Positions 8,969 to 17,825 of a stretch of DNA of 41,819 nt are shown here, one piece after another. Made by a program: the position numbers and the translations under genes. The notes beneath the pieces were generated by a model. The model did not search any database. It worked only from the letters and a program-made list of their open reading frames with translations, and was not told where the DNA came from. This DNA comes from Bacteroidales bacterium. GTDB lineage: Bacteria; Bacteroidota; Bacteroidia; Bacteroidales; UBA932. Position 1 is the first letter of the stretch, and each line of letters starts with the position of its first letter. Location of the stretch: NCBI GenBank assembly GCA_020026355.1, contig JAHHQP010000018.1:1-41819 (forward strand), written 5' to 3'.

Positions 8969-10921
8969 ATGAGAATCAATACCATTCTGATGGCGTCACT
9001 TTTAACTCTCGGCATCGCTTCCTGCAAGGGGGGTGATGCTGATGACAGCACTGTACCGTCCTCCCGTCTGGAAGAATGTGCCTATGCCGGCAGTGAAACC
9101 GCCTTCACGCTCTGGAGCCCGGATGCGGAAGCGGTACAGCTGAAGCTCTACAAGAGCGCAGATCCCGAGACCCCGGCCTTCCGGATCCTGAACATGGACC
9201 GGAGCGAATGCGGTCTCTGGAAAACCATCATCTCCGAAGATCTGAAAGGGAAGTTCTACACTTTCCAGGTCAAGATCGCAGGTCAATGGCTGGAGGAGAC
9301 CGAGGGCATCGCCGCCAAGGCGGTCGGCATCAACGGCAGACGTGGCGCTATCATCGACTGGGCCGATACCGACCCGGAAGGATGGAACGAGGACAAGAGC
9401 CCGGTCATTCCGAGATCCGAAGCTATTGTCTATGAACTTCACCACCGCGATTTCTCCGCTCATGAGAGTGCGGGCAGCAGTTATCCGGGCAAGTTCCTCG
9501 CCCTCACACAGGAAGGTACCAAGTCACCGGACGGACTCTCCACCGGCATCGACCACCTCAAGGAAATGGGCGTGACCTATGTCCAGCTGCTTCCTTCTAC
9601 CGACTTCGCCGCTCTGGACGAGACGAAGGACGGAGCATACAACTGGGGCTATGAACCCTTGAACTACAATGCAGTTGAGGGCACCTATTCGACGGACCCT
9701 TATGACCCGGTAGTCCGCATCAAGGAATTCAAGCAGCTCGTGCAGAGCCTCCACAAGGCCGGCATGCGCGTCATCCTCGATGTGGTCTATAACCATACGA
9801 CCAATGCTTCCGACACCGGCTTCGAGCGTACGATGCCAGGCTACTTCTACCGTCTGCAGGAAGATGGAACTTTCTGCAATGCCTCCGGTTGCGGTAACGA
9901 GACTGCTTCCGAGCGACCGATGTTCCGCAAATACATGATCGAATCTCTCGAATGGTGGATGCGCGAATACCACATTGACGGTTTCCGTTTCGACCTCATG
10001 GCCATTCATGACATCGAGACCATGAACCTCATCGGCGAGAAACTCCGTTCCATTGACCCGGATGTCCTTCTCTATGGAGAGGGCTGGGCAGCAGGTACAC
10101 CGGCTTATCCGGCCGACAGCCTCGCTTTCAAGGCTTTGACTTACAAGCTCAATGGAATCGGCGCCTTCAGCGACAATATCCGTGATGCCCTCAGAGGACC
10201 GCTCGATTGCTCGAACGCCGGCTTCATGGACGGTGTGAAAGGCAAGAAAGCCGATCTCGAATTCGGCATTGCCGGCGGCGTGGAACATCCGCAGATCAGC
10301 GTACCGGCGTGGTGCAGCAGCCCGCTCCAGCACATCAGCTACATCAGCTGCCACGATGATCATTGTCTCCATGACCGTCTCAATGAGGCGACGAAGGCGA
10401 CCGATGCTCAGAAGATCCGCATGATCAAACTGGGACAGACTGCCGTCTATACTTCACAAGGAATTCCTTTCATCTTCAACGGAGAAGAAATGTTCCGTGA
10501 CAAGATGGGGGTGAAGAACAGCTACAACCAGCCGGATGAGATCAACGCTATCGACTGGCACCTCAAGAAGACGCACAAGGACCTCGTCGACTACTATGCT
10601 GCCCTGGCACAGATCCGTAAGGCTCATCCGGGCTTCTGCCTGGGTACGGCCGAAGCCGTGCGTGCACACCTCGAGTTCCTGGACACCGGAAGCGAGCAGG
10701 TCTGCGCATTCCGGATCAGGAATCTGGAAGGCATCGATTCGGCGAAATCGCTGGTCGTCCTGCTCAACGGCAGCAAGAAAGTCGTCAAGCTCGATGTCCC
10801 GCAAGGCAATTATGTCATCCTGGCCCGTGACGGCGAGGCGGATGCGGAAGGTCTTGGCGCTTTCTCCGGCCAGATGGTCAGTGCCGCCCCGGTATCCGCG
10901 ACGATCCTTGCAGAAAAATAA
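8969..10921 (+). CDS. pulA: Type I pullulanase lipoprotein (GH13 debranching enzyme)
   Basis: This enzyme hydrolyses alpha-1,6 branches of pullulan, amylopectin or glycogen fragments. The 650-residue product has a lipoprotein signal (GIASC, Cys19, then KGGDADD). A CBM48-like N-terminal module at about 35-130 precedes a GH13 barrel. The type I pullulanase hallmark YNWGY starts at Tyr224. Region I is DVVYNH, the nucleophile is Asp342 in GFRFDL, the acid/base is Glu371 in LYGEGW, and the transition-state Asp463 is in SCHDDH. The short C-terminal beta domain (KKVVKLDVPQGNYVIL) matches the family. The ATG is 14 bases after the preceding stop, indicating cotranscription with the amylase. The acidic residues after the lipid cysteine suggest surface display. 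Confidence 0.93.
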   Translation: MRINTILMASLLTLGIASCKGGDADDSTVPSSRLEECAYAGSETAFTLWSPDAEAVQLKLYKSADPETPAFRILNMDRSECGLWKTIISEDLKGKFYTFQVKIAGQWLEETEGIAAKAVGINGRRGAIIDWADTDPEGWNEDKSPVIPRSEAIVYELHHRDFSAHESAGSSYPGKFLALTQEGTKSPDGLSTGIDHLKEMGVTYVQLLPSTDFAALDETKDGAYNWGYEPLNYNAVEGTYSTDPYDPVVRIKEFKQLVQSLHKAGMRVILDVVYNHTTNASDTGFERTMPGYFYRLQEDGTFCNASGCGNETASERPMFRKYMIESLEWWMREYHIDGFRFDLMAIHDIETMNLIGEKLRSIDPDVLLYGEGWAAGTPAYPADSLAFKALTYKLNGIGAFSDNIRDALRGPLDCSNAGFMDGVKGKKADLEFGIAGGVEHPQISVPAWCSSPLQHISYISCHDDHCLHDRLNEATKATDAQKIRMIKLGQTAVYTSQGIPFIFNGEEMFRDKMGVKNSYNQPDEINAIDWHLKKTHKDLVDYYAALAQIRKAHPGFCLGTAEAVRAHLEFLDTGSEQVCAFRIRNLEGIDSAKSLVVLLNGSKKVVKLDVPQGNYVILARDGEADAEGLGAFSGQMVSAAPVSATILAEK

Positions 10922-10942
10922 CCTTGTAAAACCATTGGACTC

Positions 10943-12151
10943 ATGAAACGTCTGACGATATTGACCGCTTTCCTCCTGGCCCTGCTTTCCTGCAGCCGGC
11001 CGACGGAGCAGAATTTTGACTGGGACAATGCAGTCATCTATGAGATGAATGTGCGCCAGTACACCCCGGAAGGTACTTTCGCTGCAGCACAGCAGCAGCT
11101 TCCTCGCCTCGAAAGACTGGGCGTGGACGTGATCTGGCTCATGCCGATCTATCCGATCGGAGTGAAAGAGCGTAAAGGTACCCTCGGTTCCTACTATGCC
11201 GTCTCCGATTACTGTGCCGTGAACCCGGAATTCGGCCGTCTGGAAGATTTCGATGCCTTCCTCGCCGCCGCTCATCAGCAAGGCTTCAAAGTCATCCTCG
11301 ACTGGGTGGCGAACCATACTTCTCCGGATGCCCGCTGGATCAATGAATGTCCGGCAGACTGGTACGAGCGCGACAGCCTCGGCAATACCGTGGTGCAGTA
11401 TGACTGGACCGACATCGCAGCTCTCAATTATGACAACAAGGACGTCTGGAAAGCGATGGAAGCTGCCATGAATTTCTGGATGGAACGAGGCATCGACGGC
11501 TTCCGCTGCGACATGGCCTGCGAAGTTCCTCTTGAATTCTGGCAGGAAGCCATCAGCGGCCTCCGGAGCGAATGGCCGGACATGTACATGCTGGCTGAAG
11601 GAGAGAATTCGGATCTGCACAAGATTTCCGGCTTCAACACTTCCTACGCTTGGGAACTCCATCATCTGCTGAATGACATCGCTCAGGGTAAGAAAGGCAT
11701 TCCGGAACTCCTGGCCTACGTCGAGAAAGATGCGGCGGTGATCCCGGATGGAGCGACCCGTCTGATGTTCACTTCGAACCACGATGAGAACTCCTGGGCC
11801 GGCACCGAGTTCGAGCGCATGGGAGAGGCTGCCCGCGCGATGGCCGTTCTCACCTTCACCCTTCCGGACTCACAGCCATTGATCTATACCGGTCAGGAAA
11901 TGGGCTGGAACAAGCGCTTCGAGTTCTTCGAGAAAGATGCGATCCCGGCTTGGGAAGAAAACGACCACACGGACTTCTACCACGGCCTCATTGACCTGAG
12001 ACATAAGAACAAGGCACTCTCAGAAGGCAGTTTCGAGGTAATCTCAACGGACGACAGTACTCTGGTCTTCGACAGAACCCTCCCGGACAACAAGGTCAGA
12101 GTCAGCGTACAGCTCCGTGCTCCTTGGAAATATGAAATCACAGCAGAATAA
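10943..12151 (+). CDS. Compact GH13 alpha-amylase lipoprotein
   Basis: This is an endo-acting alpha-glucan hydrolase, probably membrane anchored (LLSC, Cys17). At 402 residues it consists almost only of the GH13 barrel and has no CBM. It begins with VIYEMNVRQYTPEGT near residue 32. Catalytic residues are the nucleophile Asp190 (GFRCDM), the acid/base Glu219 (LAEGE) and Asp281 (SNHDEN), with region I as DWVANH. The C-terminal beta domain is short (about 360-402). It starts 21 bases after the pullulanase stop. The tail after the cysteine (SRPTEQNFD) has only one early acidic residue, so which leaflet it faces is unclear. The exact specificity (maltooligosaccharides or long chains) cannot be read from the sequence. 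Confidence 0.88.
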   Translation: MKRLTILTAFLLALLSCSRPTEQNFDWDNAVIYEMNVRQYTPEGTFAAAQQQLPRLERLGVDVIWLMPIYPIGVKERKGTLGSYYAVSDYCAVNPEFGRLEDFDAFLAAAHQQGFKVILDWVANHTSPDARWINECPADWYERDSLGNTVVQYDWTDIAALNYDNKDVWKAMEAAMNFWMERGIDGFRCDMACEVPLEFWQEAISGLRSEWPDMYMLAEGENSDLHKISGFNTSYAWELHHLLNDIAQGKKGIPELLAYVEKDAAVIPDGATRLMFTSNHDENSWAGTEFERMGEAARAMAVLTFTLPDSQPLIYTGQEMGWNKRFEFFEKDAIPAWEENDHTDFYHGLIDLRHKNKALSEGSFEVISTDDSTLVFDRTLPDNKVRVSVQLRAPWKYEITAE

Positions 12152-12163
12152 TACAATGAAACT

Positions 12164-14092
12164 ATGGATATGTTCAGAAAATCATTGATGCTCCTGGCCG
12201 CCGCCACCCTCGTTTCCTGCGCCGGTCAGCCAGTCTTCGATCCCGCTTCCACACCGGATGCCGGAGAGCGTGTTTCCCGTGTGGAGCCGCTTTCCTGGTG
12301 GACCGGCATGGAGACCCCTCTCCAGCTCATGGTCTACGGTGAAGATATTTCAAGTTATGACCTCCGCATCGCCGGAGCAAATGGTGTCGAACTGACGGCT
12401 GTACATAAGGCCGACAGCCCGAACTATGTGTTCGCCGATGTCAGGATCCGCGCAAACGCTCAACCGGGTACCTGCTACCTGGTGTTCACCAAGGGCGAGG
12501 AAAGCTTCAAATATGCTTATGAACTCAATGCCCGTGCAGCAGGTTCCGCTCAGCGCAAGAGCTTCACGACCGCGGATATGATCTACCTCATCATGCCGGA
12601 CCGTTTCGCCAACGGTGACCCGAGCAACGACAGCAGCGACGAGACCCTCGAGAAAGCGGACCGTCAGGCCTTCTTCGGCCGTCACGGCGGAGACCTTCAG
12701 GGCATCATCGACCACCTTGACTATATCGCTGACCTCGGTGCTACTGCCATCTGGTCCACTCCGATGCTGCTGGATGACCAGAAAAACGAGTCCTACCACG
12801 GCTATGCCTGCGGAGACTACTATCATATCGACCCGCGTATAGGTACCAATGAACTTTACAAGGAATACGTCGGAAAGGCCCATGAGAAAGGCCTCAAGGT
12901 CATCATGGATATCGTGACCAACCATTGCGGTACCGGTCACTGGTGGATGGAGGATCTGCCTTTCGAAGACTGGATCCATCAGTTCCCGGAGTTCACGGCT
13001 TCCAATGTCTGCTTCTCGACCAACATGGATATCAACGCCTCCAAGCAGGATCTCCACATTCAGGAGAGCGGCTGGTTCGTTCCTTCCATGCCGGACATGA
13101 ACCTCGACAATCCTTATGTCCTTCAGTATTTCAAGCAGTGGGCGGTATGGTGGATCGAGTATGCCGGTCTGGACGGCTTCCGTGTCGATACTTATCCATA
13201 TAATGAAAGAGAACCGATGAGCCAGTGGTGCGCCGCCGTGCTCAAGGAATACCCGAACTTCAACATCGTCGGCGAATGCTGGACGAATGTCGCGCCTCAG
13301 CTCGCTTACTGGCAGGGGGGCAACGACAACAAGGACGGTTTCGATTCTCATCTCCCGTCCATCATGGACTTCCCGCTTCACGACGCCATCCGCATGGGTC
13401 TCAACGAACCTGCGTTCTGGGGTCAGGGCATGATCAGGGTCTATGATTGCCTGTCCAATGATTTCGTCTATCACGATCTCTCGAAGATGATGATCTTCGT
13501 CGGCAATCATGATACCGACCGTATCGCTGATGTCGTCGGCCAGAATCCGGACAAGGTCAAGATGGCGATGACCCTCATGGCCACCATGAGAGGTATCCCT
13601 CAGGTCTACTGTGGTGACGAGCAGATGTTCGTTTCCAAGAAGCGCTCAGAAGGCCATGGCGGTCTTAGATTCGATTTTCCGGGAGGCTGGGCAGGTGACG
13701 AGTTCGATGCCTTCACGCCGGAAGGACGTGCAGCCATGACGCACAACATTGACGGCACGCCTGTCAAAGCCGGCCAGTTCGCGGAAATGTACGATTATGT
13801 CAGCCGTCTGTTCCAGTGGAGAAAGACCAAGGAGGTCATCCATAACGGTAAAACCATGCACTTCCTCAGCAGGGACAATACTTATGGTTTCTTCCGCTAT
13901 GATGAGGACGAGGTCGTCTTCGTATACATCAACAATTCCGACGAAGCGAAGAACCTTCCTTGGGAGAGCTACTCCGAAATCGCTGCAGGTCTGGGTGCAG
14001 GCCGTAACGTCATCACCGGCGAGACGGTGAACCTTTCTGATCGGACTGTTGTCGGACCGCGTCAGTCTCTTGTCGTAGAATTCAAAAAATAA
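12164..14092 (+). CDS. susA: SusA-like neopullulanase/cyclomaltodextrinase (GH13)
   Basis: This enzyme probably cleaves imported maltooligosaccharides and cyclodextrins into short units in the periplasm. The 642-residue product has an N-terminal cyclomaltodextrinase-N beta-sandwich (RVEPLSWWTGM, about 40-130). The barrel then opens with MIYLIMPDRFANGDPSND, typical of this group. Catalytic residues are Asp342 (GFRVDT), Glu371 (VGECW) and Asp450 (GNHDTDR). A C-terminal beta domain ends with RTVVGPRQSLVVEF. The N-terminus is odd: Bacteroides SusA is described as soluble periplasmic, but here the signal ends in a clear lipobox (TLVSC, Cys19). The residues after it (AGQPVF) lack the acidic surface-export signature, so a periplasm-facing lipoprotein is likely. 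The ATG at 12170 is an alternative start. Confidence 0.9.
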   Translation: MDMFRKSLMLLAAATLVSCAGQPVFDPASTPDAGERVSRVEPLSWWTGMETPLQLMVYGEDISSYDLRIAGANGVELTAVHKADSPNYVFADVRIRANAQPGTCYLVFTKGEESFKYAYELNARAAGSAQRKSFTTADMIYLIMPDRFANGDPSNDSSDETLEKADRQAFFGRHGGDLQGIIDHLDYIADLGATAIWSTPMLLDDQKNESYHGYACGDYYHIDPRIGTNELYKEYVGKAHEKGLKVIMDIVTNHCGTGHWWMEDLPFEDWIHQFPEFTASNVCFSTNMDINASKQDLHIQESGWFVPSMPDMNLDNPYVLQYFKQWAVWWIEYAGLDGFRVDTYPYNEREPMSQWCAAVLKEYPNFNIVGECWTNVAPQLAYWQGGNDNKDGFDSHLPSIMDFPLHDAIRMGLNEPAFWGQGMIRVYDCLSNDFVYHDLSKMMIFVGNHDTDRIADVVGQNPDKVKMAMTLMATMRGIPQVYCGDEQMFVSKKRSEGHGGLRFDFPGGWAGDEFDAFTPEGRAAMTHNIDGTPVKAGQFAEMYDYVSRLFQWRKTKEVIHNGKTMHFLSRDNTYGFFRYDEDEVVFVYINNSDEAKNLPWESYSEIAAGLGAGRNVITGETVNLSDRTVVGPRQSLVVEFKK

Positions 14093-14102
14093 TGAACATA
14101 TC

Positions 14103-16346
14103 ATGAAAATCAGATTCAATTCTCGTATTCTGCTGGGAGTACTTCTCGCTTTGTCGGTCGTGTTCCTGGTCATTACCGTCGCCTTGCGTTCAGATTCCTG
14201 CCAGGCGGCACAGAAAAAAGTGGAAGCCCTCAGAATCTTGAAATCGCCCGATGCTTGTCTTGAACTCCAGTTCCTGATGGCGGATGACGGTACGCCGATG
14301 TACACCTTGTCGAAGGATGGTGAGGAAATCATCAGACCATCCCGTCTCGGTTTTGACCTGCGTGGAACTCTCAAAGCTTCCGAGATTGTTTACGAAGGTG
14401 ATAAGGTCATCAAGAAAGACACGGAACCGATTCAGTCTTTCCATGACGGTTTTGAACTTTCCGCTTCTCACGAAGACAGCTTTGATGAGACCTGGGAGCC
14501 GGTCTGGGGCGAAGAAGCACAGATCCGAAACCATTATAATGAGTTGACGGTGGACCTGCTGCAGAAAGAAAGTGGCCGCAAGATGTCCATCTGTTTCCGT
14601 CTCTACGACGACGGACTCGGATTCCGGTACATCTTCCCGTACCAGAAAGAACTCAGTTATTTCGTGATCAAGGAGGAACTTACCGAGTTCGCCATGGCCG
14701 GTGACCATACTGCCTGGTGGATTCCGGGAGACTTTGATACGCAGGAATATGAATACACCCAGTGTCGTCTGACCGAGATTTCACGGAATTTCAAGAAAGC
14801 GCTCTGTGGCAATTCTTCGCAGACCCCGTTCTCTAAGAACGGTGTGCAGACCGCGCTCATCATGAAAACGGATACCGGCAAGTACATTACTTTGCATGAG
14901 GCCGCTCTGGTGAACTATCCGTGCATGCATCTGCTGCTCGATCCTGCTGCCCTGACTTTCCGTTCTTTCCTGACTCCTGACGCACAGGGCTGGAAAGGCC
15001 AGATGCAGACCCCTTGCAAGACCCCTTGGAGAACTGTCCAGGTCGCGGACCAGGCTACAGAGATGCTGGCCTCCCGTCTGATTCTGAACCTCAATGATCC
15101 TTGCGCTCTCGAGGATGTCTCCTGGATCAGACCGGTGAAATATGTCGGAGTATGGTGGGAGATGATCTCCGGAAAGAGCAGCTGGTCCTATACCAATGAT
15201 TATGCTTCCGTACAGCTTGGCAAGACCGACTACTCCAAGAGTACTCCGAACGGCACTCACGGTGCCAACAATGCCAATGTCCGCCGCTATATCGACTTCG
15301 CTGCCGAGCACGGCTTCGACCAGGTCCTCGTCGAGGGCTGGAACGAAGGCTGGGAAGACTGGGCGAACTGCAACAAGGACTATGTCTTCGACTTCGTGAC
15401 CCCTTATCCGGACTTCGATATCGAGGCATTGAACGAATATGCTCATTCCAAGGGTGTGCGCCTGATGATGCACCACGAAAGTTCTTCTTCCGTCCGCAAC
15501 TACGAACGCCACATGGAAGAAGCCTATCAGCTCATGGAAAAATACGGTTACAATGCCGTCAAGAGCGGTTATGTCGGTGACATCCTTCCGCTCGGGGAAT
15601 ACCACTACAGCCAGTGGCTCATCAACCATTACCTCTATGCCGTGAAACAGGCCGCCAAGCATCACATCATGGTCAATGCCCATGAAGCTGTACGTCCTAC
15701 CGGCCTCTGCCGTACCTGGCCTAACCTCATCGGCAACGAGAGTGCGAGAGGCACCGAGTACCAGGCCTTCGGCGGCACGAAACCAGGTCATGTCACCATC
15801 CTTCCGTTCACCCGTCTGAACGGTGGTCCGATGGACTATACCCCAGGTATCTTCTGCATGGATCTCAAGGAAGCGACCGGAGGCAGGAACAAGTCTTATG
15901 TCAATGCAACCATCGCCAATCAGCTGGCTCTCTACGTGACCATGTACTCGCCGCTCCAGATGGCTGCGGACTTCCCGGAGCACTATGAAGCGCACCTGGA
16001 TGCCTTCCAGTTCATCAAGGATGTGGATATCGACTGGATTCAGAGCCGCTACCTTCTCGCAGAGCCGGGAGACTATGTCGTGATTGCTCGTCAAGGCAAG
16101 AAAGCAGGTCAATGGTTCGTCGGCGGTGTGACTGACGGTGAGAAGAGGACGCTGGCCGTACCGATGGATTTCCTCGAAGAGGGAGCCGAGTATGAAGCCA
16201 CCATCTACCAGGACGCCGCAGATGCTGACTACGAGACGAATCCGCAGGCTTATGAAATCCTGAAGAAGAAGGTCGACTCGAAGACCGTACTGGACATGAC
16301 CATGGCCAGAGGCGGCGGCTTCGCCATTTCGTTCAGAAAACTTTAA
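14103..16346 (+). CDS. susB: GH97 alpha-glucosidase, SusB-like
   Basis: This enzyme releases glucose from the non-reducing end of maltooligosaccharides, the last periplasmic step of the Sus pathway. The 747-residue length and domain order match GH97: N-terminal beta-supersandwich (about 40-310), catalytic barrel (about 340-620) and C-terminal beta domain. Conserved family stretches include MHHESSSSVRNYERH with Glu459 and NAHEAVRPTG with Glu528, followed by NLIGNESARGTEY. The glutamates at these places match the inverting, calcium-dependent SusB branch; retaining GH97 members use a different, Asp-based site. The N-terminus is a long hydrophobic helix (about 9-28) followed by RSDSCQAAQ. That may be a signal peptide or a membrane anchor. 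The gene starts 10 bases after the SusA-like stop and closes the enzyme cluster. Confidence 0.93.
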   Translation: MKIRFNSRILLGVLLALSVVFLVITVALRSDSCQAAQKKVEALRILKSPDACLELQFLMADDGTPMYTLSKDGEEIIRPSRLGFDLRGTLKASEIVYEGDKVIKKDTEPIQSFHDGFELSASHEDSFDETWEPVWGEEAQIRNHYNELTVDLLQKESGRKMSICFRLYDDGLGFRYIFPYQKELSYFVIKEELTEFAMAGDHTAWWIPGDFDTQEYEYTQCRLTEISRNFKKALCGNSSQTPFSKNGVQTALIMKTDTGKYITLHEAALVNYPCMHLLLDPAALTFRSFLTPDAQGWKGQMQTPCKTPWRTVQVADQATEMLASRLILNLNDPCALEDVSWIRPVKYVGVWWEMISGKSSWSYTNDYASVQLGKTDYSKSTPNGTHGANNANVRRYIDFAAEHGFDQVLVEGWNEGWEDWANCNKDYVFDFVTPYPDFDIEALNEYAHSKGVRLMMHHESSSSVRNYERHMEEAYQLMEKYGYNAVKSGYVGDILPLGEYHYSQWLINHYLYAVKQAAKHHIMVNAHEAVRPTGLCRTWPNLIGNESARGTEYQAFGGTKPGHVTILPFTRLNGGPMDYTPGIFCMDLKEATGGRNKSYVNATIANQLALYVTMYSPLQMAADFPEHYEAHLDAFQFIKDVDIDWIQSRYLLAEPGDYVVIARQGKKAGQWFVGGVTDGEKRTLAVPMDFLEEGAEYEATIYQDAADADYETNPQAYEILKKKVDSKTVLDMTMARGGGFAISFRKL

Positions 16347-16417
16347 GAGTTTATATCTTATAATTTTAATAATTTGCGTAAAAATACGCTGGATTAAATG
16401 ATAACAATAAAAAGAAT

Positions 16418-17410
16418 ATGAAAAGGATTTACACAATGCTTCTTGCAGGCCTCGCACTCTGTGCTGTATCCTGCCAGGAGAAAAATCTCGAGACCGAAGG
16501 TCCCGAGACAGGAAAGACCATGACTTTCACCGCTTCCTTGGCGGAGACCAAGACTGCTATTCAGGGCAACAAATCCGTATGGGTGACTGGTGATAAGATC
16601 ACAATTAATGGAGTTGAATTGACCGCTGTTCTTCCTGATGGCATGACAGAGGCTGAGACTGCAACATTTACCGGTGTTGTCGCTCCTAATCCAAAGACTC
16701 CTAAGTATGTTGCTACTTATGGCAAGTTCAATGCAAACCAGAAAGCCGTTGCCGGCAATTATGATCCGGCAGTCGTTGAACTCACTGCTGAATCTGACAA
16801 TCATGACCTCTTTTTCAGAAACACGACGGCTTTGCTGAGACTTGACATTCAGGGAGACGATAATGGAAAAGAAATCTCCAGTGTTTCTTTCGTAGCAGGT
16901 GCTGATGTCGTTACATTGACGGGTTCAAAACTTAACGGAGTGTATTATATGGCTGTTCAGCCAAAGAAATATCCTGGCTTTGATATCAAGATCAATGACA
17001 GTGTCGTGAAAAAGAACATTTCAGGTAGTTTTATTCCTTCTGCAAGTAATATTTATAATGTTGGTGCTGTTAAGCATAGCAAAATATACTATAGGGGAGA
17101 GAATGCAGGCACTAACTGGAATCCAGGATTGGAAATGATTGATGCCGGCAATGGCCAGTATGTACTTTTCAATGTGAAAATAGATGCTGGGAATAAAATT
17201 AAGTTTTTCATTCCTCAGTATTGGGAACATGACGGAATAAAGGAAGATGTCTGGTTCGGCTTTGATCACGACGAGGAAAATGGAAATATGTATTTGAAGA
17301 ATACAGGTAATGATATTGAAAATATAGCACTTGGTGTCTATAATGTTTATTTCAAGACAGCAGGCTGTCAATGGTGGGAAAAACGTGTAGCAATGGTAAA
17401 GGTAAAGTAA
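16418..17410 (+). CDS. Fimbrillin-like lipoprotein of unknown role
   Basis: I do not recognise a specific function. The 330-residue product is a lipoprotein (AVSC, Cys19, then QEKNLETE). Its first two thirds carry a pattern common in Bacteroidota fimbrillin-like surface proteins: MTFTASLAETKTAIQ, then VWVTGDKITING, and a later TALLRLDI strand. The C-terminal part (about 220-330) is rich in Trp, Tyr and Asn (YYRGENAGTNWNPG, LGVYNVYFKTAG). It loosely resembles the last strands of SusE/F-type starch-binding domains. The gene is visibly more AT-rich than the Sus genes, especially in its second half. It may be a pilus-like or accessory glycan-binding surface protein cotranscribed from the Sus locus or from an unseen promoter in the 71-base gap before it. 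Confidence 0.7.
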   Translation: MKRIYTMLLAGLALCAVSCQEKNLETEGPETGKTMTFTASLAETKTAIQGNKSVWVTGDKITINGVELTAVLPDGMTEAETATFTGVVAPNPKTPKYVATYGKFNANQKAVAGNYDPAVVELTAESDNHDLFFRNTTALLRLDIQGDDNGKEISSVSFVAGADVVTLTGSKLNGVYYMAVQPKKYPGFDIKINDSVVKKNISGSFIPSASNIYNVGAVKHSKIYYRGENAGTNWNPGLEMIDAGNGQYVLFNVKIDAGNKIKFFIPQYWEHDGIKEDVWFGFDHDEENGNMYLKNTGNDIENIALGVYNVYFKTAGCQWWEKRVAMVKVK

Positions 17411-17424
17411 AATAAGATTGAATT

Positions 17425-17571
17425 ATGAAAAAAGAATATATCGCTCCAGAGAGCAACGTAATGGAAATGAATGCTGAGGGTGTATTTTGTGGAAGTACTT
17501 TCAATGCCGTTCCGGAGGGCGCAGCAACGAACTCCATCCAGATTTGGGAAGAACAGGATATTGTTTGGTAA
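17425..17571 (+). CDS. Small 48-residue protein, unknown function
   Basis: This short reading frame starts 14 bases after the fimbrillin-like gene and ends just before a strong terminator, so it is placed as the last gene of that transcript. The product begins MKKEYIAPESNVMEMN, contains a single cysteine at residue 22 and ends IQIWEEQDIVW. There is no signal peptide or membrane segment. An N-terminus of the form MKKxYxxPxxxV recurs in small Bacteroidota proteins, from general familiarity with such genomes, but no role is established that I can name. It could be a small structural or regulatory protein, or a peptide precursor. The coding call rests on position, the in-frame start and its resemblance to that small-protein pattern. 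Confidence 0.6.
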   Translation: MKKEYIAPESNVMEMNAEGVFCGSTFNAVPEGAATNSIQIWEEQDIVW

Positions 17572-17613
17572 TTCTGAAAAATGCCCCACGGAACCATCGG
17601 TTCCTGAATGGAT

Positions 17614-17649
17614 GAACGAGGCCGGGACACTGCTGTCCCGGCCTCGTTC
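17614..17649 (+). terminator. Strong intrinsic terminator after the small protein gene
   Basis: Fifteen perfect base pairs (GAACGAGGCCGGGAC at 17614-17628, GTCCCGGCCTCGTTC at 17635-17649) enclose a six-base loop, followed by TGTTCTG. A second, smaller hairpin (GGAACC/GGTTCC, 17590-17604) lies just upstream. Together they close the starch-region transcript. The rest of the 254-base gap to the next gene holds the promoter listed separately. Confidence 0.85.
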
Positions 17650-17734
17650 TGTTCTGAGTTCTCGTCAGACTCATTGGACATCGGTAAAGGTTGGAATTTG
17701 ACGGCAAATTGATTGGAAATTGACGGAAAAGAAG

Positions 17735-17765
17735 TTGATGAACTGCAAATTTTATTATATATTTG
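17735..17765 (+). promoter_or_regulatory. Promoter of the nuclease/TonB locus (Bacteroidota consensus)
   Basis: TTG at 17735-17737, a 20-base spacer and TATATTTG at 17758-17765 match the Bacteroides -33/-7 consensus (TTG, then TAnnTTTG). Transcription would begin near 17772, giving a leader of about 54 bases. The placement between a strong terminator and the first OB-fold gene indicates an independent transcription unit. Confidence 0.7.
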
Positions 17766-17825
17766 TCAATCCATTAATATGGATAATTCTACAGAAGAAC
17801 AAACACTTATATAAATAGTATCATT

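Noticed and set aside
16376..16389. Small hairpin GCGTA/TACGC before the fimbrillin-like gene
   Set aside because: Only five base pairs and no T run; too weak to call a terminator or operator.
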